Shown here: positions 6,794-13,944 of the stretch, piece by piece
Position numbering within the stretch: position 1 is the stretch's first letter
Layout of the letters: each line of letters opens with the position of its first letter
Origin: DASUUI01 sp964577965
Lineage (GTDB): Bacteria > Gemmatimonadota > Gemmatimonadetes > Gemmatimonadales > Gemmatimonadaceae
Length of the DNA: 16,915 nt
NCBI GenBank assembly: GCA_964577965.1
Contig: CAZOAT010000053.1
Coordinates: forward strand, 1-16,915
Direction: 5' to 3'
Made by a program: the position numbers and the translations under genes
The notes under the pieces: generated by a model
What the model was told of the DNA's origin: nothing
Databases searched by the model: none
What the model saw: only the letters and a program-made list of their open reading frames with translations

Positions 6794-8041
6794 GTGCGGC
6801 GGCGGGTCGTCGTCACCGGGCTCGGTGCGCTGACGCCCGTCGGGAACGATGTGGCGACGACCTGGCAGGCGTTGCTCGAAGGGAAGTCAGGCACCGCTCC
6901 GATAACGAAGTTCGACGCATCCTCGTTTCCCGTACGTTTCGCAGCCGAACTGAAGGGGTTCGATCCGTCGGAGTACATGGATCGGAAGGAGATCAAGCGG
7001 GCCGACCAGTACACCCACTACGCGGTGGCGGCCGCGAAACAGGCGATGACCGACGCGAGGTTCGGTAACGGTGACTCCCGCTACGATCCCGACAGGATCG
7101 GAGTGGTCATCGGTAGCGGTACGGGCGGCCTCAAGGTCTTCGAGGAACAGCACGACGTTTATCGCGAGCGCGGCCCGAGCAAGATCTCGCCCTTCTTCAT
7201 ACCGATGTTCATCACCGACATCGCGGCCGGGATCGTCTCGATGCAGTTCAACGCCCGAGGCCCGAACTACGCGACAGTTTCAGCGTGCGCAACGTCGGCG
7301 CACGCGATCGGAGACGCGTTTCGCATCATCCAGTACGGCGACGCGGATGTCATGATCTGCGGTGGATCGGAGGCCGCGGTCACGCCGATGGCGATCGCCG
7401 GGTTTGCCAACATGAAGGCGCTCTCGGAACGCAATGACTCGCCGGAGACTGCATCGCGACCATTCGACGCCACGCGTGACGGCTTCGTGATGGGCGAAGG
7501 CGCAGCGGTCGTGATCCTGGAGGAGCTCGAGCACGCCAGGGCGCGCGGGGCAACGATCTACGCCGAGATCGCGGGCTACGGCGCCACGGGCGACGCCTAC
7601 CATCTGACGGCGCCTGCGCCCGACGGTGAGGGCGCACAGCGGGCAATGCGCCACGCGCTCGCCGATGCCGGCCTGCAGCCGTCCGACGTGCAGTACATCA
7701 ACGCGCATGGAACGTCCACGCCAGCCAACGATCTGAACGAGACACGGGCGATAAAGGCTGTTTTCGGTGACGCCGCGGCCGGCCTCAACGTCAGCTCGAC
7801 CAAGGGCGCCACCGGTCACATGCTGGGCGCCGCGGGCGCCGTGGAGTTCGTATTCAGCTCACTGGTGGTACAAGGCGGCCAGGTGCCGCCGACGATCAAC
7901 TACGAGACGCCCGATCCCGAGCTCGATCTCAACTACACGCCTAACGCGCCGGTGGAGCGTGACGTGACGGCGGCCCTCAGCAACAGCTTCGGCTTCGGCG
8001 GCCACAATGTCGCTCTAGCGGTTAAGCGCTACACCGGCTGA
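6794..8041 (+). CDS. fabF: 3-oxoacyl-ACP synthase II (FabF)
   Basis: Condensing enzyme that elongates acyl-ACP with malonyl-ACP. At 415 residues it is of normal length. The Cys-His-His active site is complete: C165 in VSACATSAHAIG, H305 in NAHGTSTPANDLNE and H342 in STKGATGHMLGAAGA. VVVTGLGALTPVG at the start and NSFGFGGHN near the end are standard. The GTG at 6794 follows the acpP stop immediately, and conserved sequence begins at residue 4, so no other start is plausible. It closes the fatty acid block; FabZ and an enoyl reductase are not in the window and must be elsewhere. mqnE starts 3 bases downstream. Confidence 0.96.
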   Translation: MRRRVVVTGLGALTPVGNDVATTWQALLEGKSGTAPITKFDASSFPVRFAAELKGFDPSEYMDRKEIKRADQYTHYAVAAAKQAMTDARFGNGDSRYDPDRIGVVIGSGTGGLKVFEEQHDVYRERGPSKISPFFIPMFITDIAAGIVSMQFNARGPNYATVSACATSAHAIGDAFRIIQYGDADVMICGGSEAAVTPMAIAGFANMKALSERNDSPETASRPFDATRDGFVMGEGAAVVILEELEHARARGATIYAEIAGYGATGDAYHLTAPAPDGEGAQRAMRHALADAGLQPSDVQYINAHGTSTPANDLNETRAIKAVFGDAAAGLNVSSTKGATGHMLGAAGAVEFVFSSLVVQGGQVPPTINYETPDPELDLNYTPNAPVERDVTAALSNSFGFGGHNVALAVKRYTG

Positions 8042-8044
8042 CCG

Positions 8045-9211
8045 ATGTCGATCGCCCGGCACGACTTCGACCCCGGCCTCGTGCGCGACGCCGCGCTTCG
8101 CGGCGTGGCGGAGAAGTACGCCACCGGGAACAGGCTGGATGGCGCGGACGCGGCCACGATGTTCCGCACCCCGGACATCCTTGGCCTCGGCGCTCTGGCG
8201 AACCACGCCAACCGCGCGCGGCACGGCGACGTGGTCACGTTCGCAGCGAACCAGCACCTCAATCCGACGAATGTCTGCATCCTGCGGAAGACCTGCGTCT
8301 TCTGCTCATTCGCCCGGCTGCCGAAGGAGGAAGGCGCCTACCACTACACGCTCGACGAGGTGTGGGACGAGGCGAAAGCGGCCGACAACGGACTCACCCG
8401 CGAGTTTCACATCGTGGGCGGACTGGACATGAAGGCAGGGCTGGAGTACTACAGCGACATCTTCCGCGGCCTGAAGCAGCGCTACCCGCATGTCCACATC
8501 AAGGCGCTCACCGCTGTCGAGATCGCCCATATCGCCCGCATCGAGAAGATGTCGATCCACGACGTGCTCGTCGCGCTGCGTGAGGCGGGGCTGGACACAC
8601 TGCCTGGCGGTGGAGCGGAAGTTTTCGGCAGGGCTGTGCGGATGACTATTGCCGACAAGAAGCTCGCCGCCGAAGACTGGATCGCGGTTCACCGCACCGC
8701 GCACGCGCTCGGCATACGGTCGAATTGCACCATGCTGTACGGGCACGTCGAGACGATCGAAGACCGGGTCGAGCACCTGCAGATCCTTCGCGACCTGCAG
8801 GACGAGACGGGTGGCTTCCTGGCCTACATTCCGCTCGCCTACCATCCGGATCACAACGAGCTGGGACGGGAGCTTGGACGCGAGGGGACGGCGACCACCG
8901 GGTTCGACGATCTGAAGAACCTGGCAGTCGGCCGGCTGTTCCTCGACAGCATTCCGCACGTGAAGACGCATTGGATCATGGTGACGCCGTTCCTGTCGCA
9001 GACAGCGCTCGCATTCGGCGTGAACGATCTGGAGGGCACCGTAGTGCGCGAGAAGGTCTATCACGAAGCAGGCGCGCAGACCGCCGAGCACATGGCCCTT
9101 GACGACATCCTCCGACTGATCAGGGGAGCGGGGAAGATCCCTGCGGAGCGAGATTCGCTGTACAACGTCCTCCGCGTCTTCGATGCCGTGGAAACGGAGG
9201 CCGCCGCGTGA
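8045..9211 (+). CDS. mqnE: Aminodeoxyfutalosine synthase, radical SAM (MqnE)
   Basis: First radical step of the futalosine menaquinone pathway: it joins the product of MqnA (3-enolpyruvylbenzoate) to SAM to give aminodeoxyfutalosine. The 388-residue protein shows NQHLNPTNVC (ending at C78), GAYHYTLDEV, FHIVGGLDM, IKALTAVEI, LDTLPGGGAEVF and LAYIPLAYHPDHNELG, all typical of MqnE rather than MqnC or CofH. The odd point is the cluster motif: C78, C84 and C87 give CX5CX2C, two residues longer than the CX3CX2C in MqnC next door. The codons are clear and the frame continues, so this is not a frameshift. The ATG is 3 bases after the fabF stop. The stop overlaps the mqnA start as GTGA. Confidence 0.92.
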   Translation: MSIARHDFDPGLVRDAALRGVAEKYATGNRLDGADAATMFRTPDILGLGALANHANRARHGDVVTFAANQHLNPTNVCILRKTCVFCSFARLPKEEGAYHYTLDEVWDEAKAADNGLTREFHIVGGLDMKAGLEYYSDIFRGLKQRYPHVHIKALTAVEIAHIARIEKMSIHDVLVALREAGLDTLPGGGAEVFGRAVRMTIADKKLAAEDWIAVHRTAHALGIRSNCTMLYGHVETIEDRVEHLQILRDLQDETGGFLAYIPLAYHPDHNELGRELGREGTATTGFDDLKNLAVGRLFLDSIPHVKTHWIMVTPFLSQTALAFGVNDLEGTVVREKVYHEAGAQTAEHMALDDILRLIRGAGKIPAERDSLYNVLRVFDAVETEAAA

Positions 9212-10113
9212 GTACCTCGGACCAGCGGCCGCAGGACGGCGTGAGCCCGCGGACTGAACGCCTGCGGATCGGTCGCATTCCGTACGTGAACTGCTACCCC
9301 GTGTATGGCGCGATCGATCGTGGCGCCGTGACCCTCGACGCGCATGCGGACATCATCACCGGTGTGCCTACAGAGCTCAACGCCGCGGTGGCTGCCGGCG
9401 AACTCGACGTGAGCGTCGTGTCGGCCGTCGAGTATGCGCGAACGCCTGAGCGGTATCTGCTCCTTCCCGATCTTGCGATCTCCTGCGATGGCCCGGTGCA
9501 GAGCGTGGTGCTCTGCTCCACCGTTCCCGCCGCCGAGCTTACGGGCCGGACAGTGATCGTGAGCCGCAGCTCGATGACCAGCGTGGCGCTGCTCGAACTG
9601 CTCTTCTCCAACGTATGGAACGCGCACCCGCGCTTCGTTTCCGGTGATGCCGAACTGAGCGATCTGCATGTGCTCGCGCGCGAGCCGCACGACGCCCGTC
9701 TCGTGATCGGCGATGCGGCTCTGCTCCTCACCGCTGGTGACGGACCGGCAGCCGAGCACCGGGCACCGTACAGGCACGTGTATGATCTCGGGCGGGAGTG
9801 GAAACGCTGGACCGGGCTTCCGTTTGTGTTCGCTGTGTGGGTGGCACAGCGTACCGTCCCCGTCGCCAGCTCGCTGCGCGTCCATGCGGGGCTGATCGCT
9901 GCGCGCGATTGGGGGCTTGCGCACCTGGACGAGCTGGCCGCCGAAGCGTACCGCGCGACCGGCGTCGCAGAGCCTCGCTGCAGGTCTTATCTCTCCGGGC
10001 TGGACTATGGCCTGTCGTACCCGCACCTGGCCGGACTCACAGAGTTCTTTCGCCGGCTCGTCGAGCTCGGACGCGTTCCCAACGGGACCCTGACCTTCCT
10101 TCCCGCAGCATGA
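9208..10113 (+). CDS. mqnA: Chorismate dehydratase (MqnA)
   Basis: Converts chorismate to 3-enolpyruvylbenzoate (3-[(1-carboxyvinyl)oxy]benzoate), the committed entry to the futalosine pathway and the substrate of MqnE. The 301 residues show the family motifs RIGRIPYVNCYPVY (21-34), VPTELNAAVAAGELDVSVVSAVEYAR, IVSRSSMTSVALLELL, LVIGDAALL and DLGREWKRWTGLPFVFAVW. The fold is like that of periplasmic binding proteins but there is no signal peptide, so it acts in the cytoplasm. The GTG at 9208 overlaps the mqnE stop and has a strong Shine-Dalgarno (GGAGG, 9196-9200, 7-base gap). An in-frame GTG at 9241 would remove a non-conserved N-terminal tail of 11 residues and is a weaker alternative. The stop overlaps the mqnC ATG. 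Confidence 0.92.
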   Translation: MSTSDQRPQDGVSPRTERLRIGRIPYVNCYPVYGAIDRGAVTLDAHADIITGVPTELNAAVAAGELDVSVVSAVEYARTPERYLLLPDLAISCDGPVQSVVLCSTVPAAELTGRTVIVSRSSMTSVALLELLFSNVWNAHPRFVSGDAELSDLHVLAREPHDARLVIGDAALLLTAGDGPAAEHRAPYRHVYDLGREWKRWTGLPFVFAVWVAQRTVPVASSLRVHAGLIAARDWGLAHLDELAAEAYRATGVAEPRCRSYLSGLDYGLSYPHLAGLTEFFRRLVELGRVPNGTLTFLPAA

Positions 10114-11150
10114 ACGTTCCGCGAGACCTGGTCGATCACTACGGGCGCGCACCGCTTCTGGAGCTCGCCGCTGAAGCCGACAGTATGCGTGAGCGCCTGC
10201 ATCCCGGCGACATCGTGACGTACATCGTGGACCGTAACATCAATTACACGAACGTCTGCGTCGCTGATTGCGGGTTCTGCGCGTTCTACCGGCGTCCGAA
10301 GCACAATGAGGGGTACACGCTCTCGTTCGAGCAGATCGGCGCGAAAGTGGATGAGGCGAAGGCGCTCGGCGCCGTGCAGATCCTGATGCAGGGTGGCCAC
10401 AATCCGTACATTCCGTTTCAGTGGTACCTCGACCTGCTGGACTATCTGAAGCGCAATCATCCGATTCACATCCATGGCTTCAGCCCGAGCGAAGTCGACT
10501 TCTTCGCGACGCTGTTCCGGATGGATGCGCGCACGGTCGTGCGTGAGCTGAAGGCCGCGGGTCTCGATTCCATACCGGGCGGCGGCGGTGAGATCCTGGT
10601 TCAGCGCGTTCGGGACATCGTAGCGAAGAAGAAGGCAGGTGCCGACCGCTGGCTCGAGATAATGGAGATCGCGCACGAGGAAGGGATGAAGACCTCCGTG
10701 ACGATGATGTACGGCATCGGTGAGACGATGGCTGAGCGCGTGGAGCACCTGCTGCGCGTGAAGGAGGTGCAACGCCGCACCGGCGGTTTCACGGCGTTCA
10801 TCTGCTGGCCCCTGCAGCCCGAGAATACGCCGACGATGTCCCACATGCAGAAGACCGACGCGGTGGACTATCTCCGCACGGTCGCGTTTGCCCGCACGGT
10901 GCTGGACAACATCCCCAACATCCAGTCGAGCTGGGTGACGATGGGAATGAAGATCGGGCAGCTGGCGCTCCGCTTCGGGTGCAACGACTTCGGGTCTCTG
11001 ATGATCGAGGAGAACGTCGTTTCCGCGGCCAACACGACCCACCGCACGAGCATCCCGGAGATGGAGGCCCTCATCAGAGATGCGGGCTTCACGCCGCGGC
11101 GACGGCGGCAGGACTACTCCATGATCGAGGAGCCGGCTCATGCCGCGTAA
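10110..11150 (+). CDS. mqnC: Cyclic dehypoxanthinyl futalosine synthase, radical SAM (MqnC)
   Basis: Radical SAM enzyme that cyclises dehypoxanthinyl futalosine later in the same menaquinone route. The 346-residue product carries DRNINYTNVC50VADC54GFC57AFYR, the canonical CX3CX2C cluster motif, then GYTLSFEQI, ILMQGGHNPYIP, IHGFSPSEV, SIPGGGGEILV, TSVTMMYGIGE and FICWPLQPENT. These distinguish it from MqnE. The ATG at 10110 overlaps the mqnA stop (ATGA). The open frame extends further upstream inside mqnA, but without family similarity. The N-terminus looks slightly short for the family, with about 25 residues before the conserved LLELAAEADSMRE helix region being reduced. No clear Shine-Dalgarno is present, so coupling to mqnA is likely. 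It overlaps ispF by 11 bases. Confidence 0.94.
   Translation: MNVPRDLVDHYGRAPLLELAAEADSMRERLHPGDIVTYIVDRNINYTNVCVADCGFCAFYRRPKHNEGYTLSFEQIGAKVDEAKALGAVQILMQGGHNPYIPFQWYLDLLDYLKRNHPIHIHGFSPSEVDFFATLFRMDARTVVRELKAAGLDSIPGGGGEILVQRVRDIVAKKKAGADRWLEIMEIAHEEGMKTSVTMMYGIGETMAERVEHLLRVKEVQRRTGGFTAFICWPLQPENTPTMSHMQKTDAVDYLRTVAFARTVLDNIPNIQSSWVTMGMKIGQLALRFGCNDFGSLMIEENVVSAANTTHRTSIPEMEALIRDAGFTPRRRRQDYSMIEEPAHAA
11127..11132 (+). promoter_or_regulatory. Ribosome binding site deciding the ispF start
   Basis: GAGGAG inside the end of mqnC lies 7 bases before the ATG at 11140. It supports that start over the in-frame ATG at 11188, which has no such site, even though the first 25 residues are not conserved in IspF. 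Confidence 0.6.
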
Positions 11151-11685
11151 GAAGCTCGAGGTTACGCCGGACACGCCGCCGCTGTCGATGGGACCGCTGC
11201 CGCTCTTCGCCCGCACCGGGATCGGTTACGACTCCCACTCCTTTGCGCCAGGGCACGAGATCATTCTCGGTGGAGTCACGATACCGTCAACCGTAATGCT
11301 GGTAGGGCACTCGGACGGCGATGCCGTCGTGCATGCGATCATTGACGCACTGCTGGGCGCGGCCGCAGCCGGCGATATCGGTGAAATGTTTCCCGACACC
11401 GTGGAGGAGAACCGTGACCGCGATTCTGTCGGGATGCTCAAGCTGGCACTCGACAGGGTGCACAACTACGGATACGCCGTCTTCCAGCTCGACGTCACGG
11501 TCATCGCGGAGACCCCCGCGCTCGCGCCCTACCGCCGCGCTATGCGCGAGACGCTCGCTGACGCTCTCGGTGTGCCCACGGGACACGTGAGCGTCAAAGC
11601 GAAGACGAACGAAGGGATGGGCTGGATAGGGCGCGGCGAAGGGCTTGCGTGTATTGCCGTGGCAACGGTAGTGCCGTTGCCGTGA
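11140..11685 (+). CDS. ispF: 2-C-methyl-D-erythritol 2,4-cyclodiphosphate synthase (IspF)
   Basis: Enzyme of the MEP isoprenoid pathway, forming methylerythritol cyclodiphosphate; its products ultimately supply the menaquinone side chain and undecaprenyl lipid. The metal ligands correspond to D31 and H33 (GYDSHSF) and H65, and H57 lies in GHSDGDAVVHAIIDALLGAAAAGDIG, followed by MFPDT. The C-terminal VKAKTNEGMGWIGRGEGLACIA is the substrate loop region. The protein has 181 residues, about 25 more than usual, because of a basic, proline-rich N-terminal tail. The ATG at 11140 has a good ribosome site (11127-11132); a shorter form from the ATG at 11188 would have 165 residues. It overlaps mqnC by 11 bases. 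A strong hairpin covers its stop codon. Confidence 0.94.
   Translation: MPRKKLEVTPDTPPLSMGPLPLFARTGIGYDSHSFAPGHEIILGGVTIPSTVMLVGHSDGDAVVHAIIDALLGAAAAGDIGEMFPDTVEENRDRDSVGMLKLALDRVHNYGYAVFQLDVTVIAETPALAPYRRAMRETLADALGVPTGHVSVKAKTNEGMGWIGRGEGLACIAVATVVPLP
11658..11684 (+). terminator. Hairpin over the ispF stop codon, possible terminator
   Basis: GGCAACGG (11661-11668) and CCGTTGCC (11674-11681) form a perfect eight-pair stem with a 5-base loop. Three more pairs, two of them G-U, extend it to 11658-11684. No T-run follows, so it is not a canonical intrinsic terminator, but it lies at the only notable gap between ispF and the DedA gene (49 bases) and may mark the end of the mqn-ispF transcript or stabilise its 3' end. 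Confidence 0.35.
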
Positions 11686-11734
11686 TTCCCGCGGTGCATG
11701 AGGTTCGCGGACCGCAACCCCGGACTCGAATTCC

Positions 11735-12439
11735 TTGCTAGAACAACTGGTAGAACGCCTCAGTCAGCTTCCGCTCTCTGTGCTGTACCCGACGCTGGGC
11801 CTGCTGGCGGCGATCGAAAACGTCTTTCCTCCGTTGCCGACCGACGCGATCGTCGCGTTCGGAAGTTTCCTCGCGGCACGCGGGCAGGGAAGCCCGTGGG
11901 CGACGTTCCTGATCACCTGGCTGTCTAACCTCGCAGGTGCAGCCGGCATGTACCTGGTGGGCCGACATTACGGCCACAGCATCTTTAACCGCGCGCTGCT
12001 GCGCTGGGGCGGCCCCGAAGCCGAGCACCGACTGGCGCTGATGTACAACCGTTACGGCGTTCCCTCTCTTTTCCTCAGCAGGTTTCTTCCCGGGATCCGC
12101 GCGCTCGTGCCGGTGTTCGGGGGAGCAGCCCGGCTGCCATTCTTTCCTGTCATGGGGACCATTGCGCTGGCATCGGGGCTGTGGTACGGCTTCATCGCAT
12201 TCGTGGCGTACCGTGCCGCTCAGGACTGGGAGACACTGCAGAGCATGATCGCGCAGTACAACCGGATCATCACTATTGTGGCCGTTCTGACCGCCGTGGG
12301 TGTGATCGCAGTGTGGCAATGGCGGCGCCGGCGTGCCACATGGACTCCGGACGTCAGCAGTCACGAGCGCCTGAACGAGGAAGCGCAGCGCAGGCAGGGA
12401 TGGCCCGACCGAAGCGAGCCGACCGAACCCGGGAACTGA
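11735..12439 (+). CDS. DedA-family inner-membrane protein
   Basis: A 234-residue membrane protein of the DedA (SNARE-associated) family. Members act in membrane homeostasis, and several have been shown to recycle undecaprenyl phosphate across the inner membrane. Features seen: the hydrophobic N-terminal region with E28NVFPPLPTD37, a re-entrant-like motif of the family; a second hydrophobic stretch at about 55-76; FLSRFLPGIRALVP (113-126) with the conserved arginines R116 and R122; hydrophobic segments at about 136-160 and 178-195; and a highly charged tail. The TTG at 11735 is the start, since an in-frame stop lies at 11699 and no ATG or GTG comes between. Its 3' end overlaps the recombinase gene by 40 bases. 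The exact substrate cannot be told. Confidence 0.87.
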   Translation: MLEQLVERLSQLPLSVLYPTLGLLAAIENVFPPLPTDAIVAFGSFLAARGQGSPWATFLITWLSNLAGAAGMYLVGRHYGHSIFNRALLRWGGPEAEHRLALMYNRYGVPSLFLSRFLPGIRALVPVFGGAARLPFFPVMGTIALASGLWYGFIAFVAYRAAQDWETLQSMIAQYNRIITIVAVLTAVGVIAVWQWRRRRATWTPDVSSHERLNEEAQRRQGWPDRSEPTEPGN

Positions 12440-13359
12440 CCGGCAACCCGGTCACCGACGAGGCGCTCGCCCGCGCGTTCCTCATCGAGCCGTATCAGGA
12501 TTATCTCACGGTGGAGCGGGGAGTATCGGCCCGCACGCACGATGCGTATACCCGCGATATCTCACGCGCCGCGACATTCGCCCGCGCCCGTGGCGCTGGC
12601 GCACCACCCGATCTGGGTACGCGCGCTCTCCGCGACTACATCTACCATCTGAAAGACATGGGACTGGCGCCGGCGTCCATTCGGCGCAACGTCGCCGCGC
12701 TGCGCAGCTATTTCAGATTTCTCGTAGCCGAAGGTCACGTCGTCCGCGATCCTACCGAGCGGTTGGAGACCCCGAAGCGGTGGCGCACGCTGCCGCAGGT
12801 GCTGACCGTTACGGAGGTCGAGCGATTGCTCTCGACTCCGTCGCTCGACGAACCGCTCGCCTTCCGCGACCGCGCCATGCTGGAGCTGGCTTACGGGGCG
12901 GGGCTCCGCGTGTCGGAGTGGATCGGCATCGGCGTAAAGGACGTGCTGTTCGAGGATCAGCTCGTGCGGGTGTTCGGAAAGGGGAGCAAGGAGCGGCTGG
13001 TACCAATGGGCCGAAAGGCACTGGCAGCGATCGCGATCTACCTGCGGGAGCTGCGCCCGAAGCTGGAGAAAGGTGCCGGGCGCGGGTCCCTGTTCCTCAA
13101 CTCCCGCGGCGACCCGCTGTCGCGGATGGGAGCGTGGAAGATTCTGCGCAAGTACGTCGAGAAGGCCGGGATAGGTAAGCGCGTGACACCCCACTCCCTG
13201 CGCCACAGCTTTGCCACTCACCTCCTGGAGGGAGGCGCCGACCTTCGCGCGGTGCAGGAGATGCTCGGACACGCGGACATATCGACGACGCAGATTTACA
13301 CACACGTAGACCGCGAGTACTTGAGAACGGTACACAAGCAGTATCACCCAAGAGGCTGA
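12400..13359 (+). CDS. xerD: Site-specific tyrosine recombinase, XerD type
   Basis: Tyrosine recombinase that resolves chromosome dimers at dif together with XerC. From the ATG at 12400 it has 319 residues, about 20 more than usual, because of a basic N-terminal tail that overlaps the DedA gene. The N-terminal SAM-like DNA-binding domain (about 28-120) includes RRNVAALRSYFRFL. The catalytic set is complete: R170 in GAGLRVSE, K194 in GKGSKER, H265 and R268 in HSLRHSFATH, H291 in LGHADISTT and Y300. The end, THVDREYLRTVHKQYHPRG, is closer to XerD than XerC, but some bacteria use one Xer for both. It is a housekeeping type with no attachment site, transposase or phage gene around it. Confidence 0.88.
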   Translation: MARPKRADRTRELTGNPVTDEALARAFLIEPYQDYLTVERGVSARTHDAYTRDISRAATFARARGAGAPPDLGTRALRDYIYHLKDMGLAPASIRRNVAALRSYFRFLVAEGHVVRDPTERLETPKRWRTLPQVLTVTEVERLLSTPSLDEPLAFRDRAMLELAYGAGLRVSEWIGIGVKDVLFEDQLVRVFGKGSKERLVPMGRKALAAIAIYLRELRPKLEKGAGRGSLFLNSRGDPLSRMGAWKILRKYVEKAGIGKRVTPHSLRHSFATHLLEGGADLRAVQEMLGHADISTTQIYTHVDREYLRTVHKQYHPRG

Positions 13360-13362
13360 GCG

Positions 13363-13944
13363 ATGCTGCTCGTCATCGATAACTATGACTCCTTCACTTA
13401 CAACCTCGTCCAGTACCTGGGCGAACTCGGCGCCGAGCTGCTCGTAAGGCGTAACGACGAGGTCGGCGTCGAGGAGATCGGAAAGCTCGCCCCAAGCGCG
13501 ATAGTGATTTCCCCCGGGCCCGGGGTGCCTGCGGATGCCGGGGTCACCGTGCCCGTGATACGTCGCTGGCGCGGGGAGATCCCGATACTCGGCGTGTGTC
13601 TCGGCCACCAGGCGATCGCAGAGGCATATGGCGGTCGCGTGGTCCGTGCGGGAAGGGTGATGCACGGAAAGACGTCGCTTGTTCGCCACGACGGGACCGA
13701 CCTGTTCGCCGGGCTGCCGAACCCGCTCGAGGTGATGCGGTACCATTCACTCGTCGTGGAGCCGGATAGCCTGCCTGGTGATCTCGAGGTGACCGCCCGC
13801 GCCGGCGACGAGCCCGAGGAAATTCATGCATTCCGCCATCGCAAGCATCCTGTCTGGGGTGTACAGTTCCATCCCGAATCGGTCATGACTGACCGCGGCC
13901 GCGACCTGCTGGGGAACTTCATGGAACTGGCGAATGCGAGGTGA
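13363..13944 (+). CDS. trpG/pabA: Glutamine amidotransferase subunit, anthranilate or aminodeoxychorismate synthase component II
   Basis: Class I glutaminase that supplies ammonia to a chorismate-using partner (TrpE or PabB) for tryptophan or folate synthesis; one protein serves both in many bacteria. The 193 residues are typical. The triad is C79 in GVCLGHQ, H170 and E172 in QFHPESV. NYDSFTYNLVQYLGELG at the start, ISPGPGVPADAG and the MHGKTS loop identify the TrpG/PabA group specifically. No trpE or pabB lies in this window, so the pathway cannot be fixed. It starts 3 bases after the recombinase stop with a good Shine-Dalgarno (GAGG, 13352-13355, 7-base gap) and overlaps the next gene by 11 bases. 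Confidence 0.94.
   Translation: MLLVIDNYDSFTYNLVQYLGELGAELLVRRNDEVGVEEIGKLAPSAIVISPGPGVPADAGVTVPVIRRWRGEIPILGVCLGHQAIAEAYGGRVVRAGRVMHGKTSLVRHDGTDLFAGLPNPLEVMRYHSLVVEPDSLPGDLEVTARAGDEPEEIHAFRHRKHPVWGVQFHPESVMTDRGRDLLGNFMELANAR

Noticed and set aside
9798..10109. In-frame upstream extension of mqnC inside mqnA
   Set aside because: It would add about 100 arginine-rich residues that look like an off-frame reading of mqnA; the ATG at 10110 with an ATGA overlap fits the family.
12400..13359. Tyrosine recombinase as a sign of an integrated element or integron
   Set aside because: The protein is a housekeeping XerD type; no attachment repeats, dif-like site, phage or transposase genes were seen, and base composition does not change around it.
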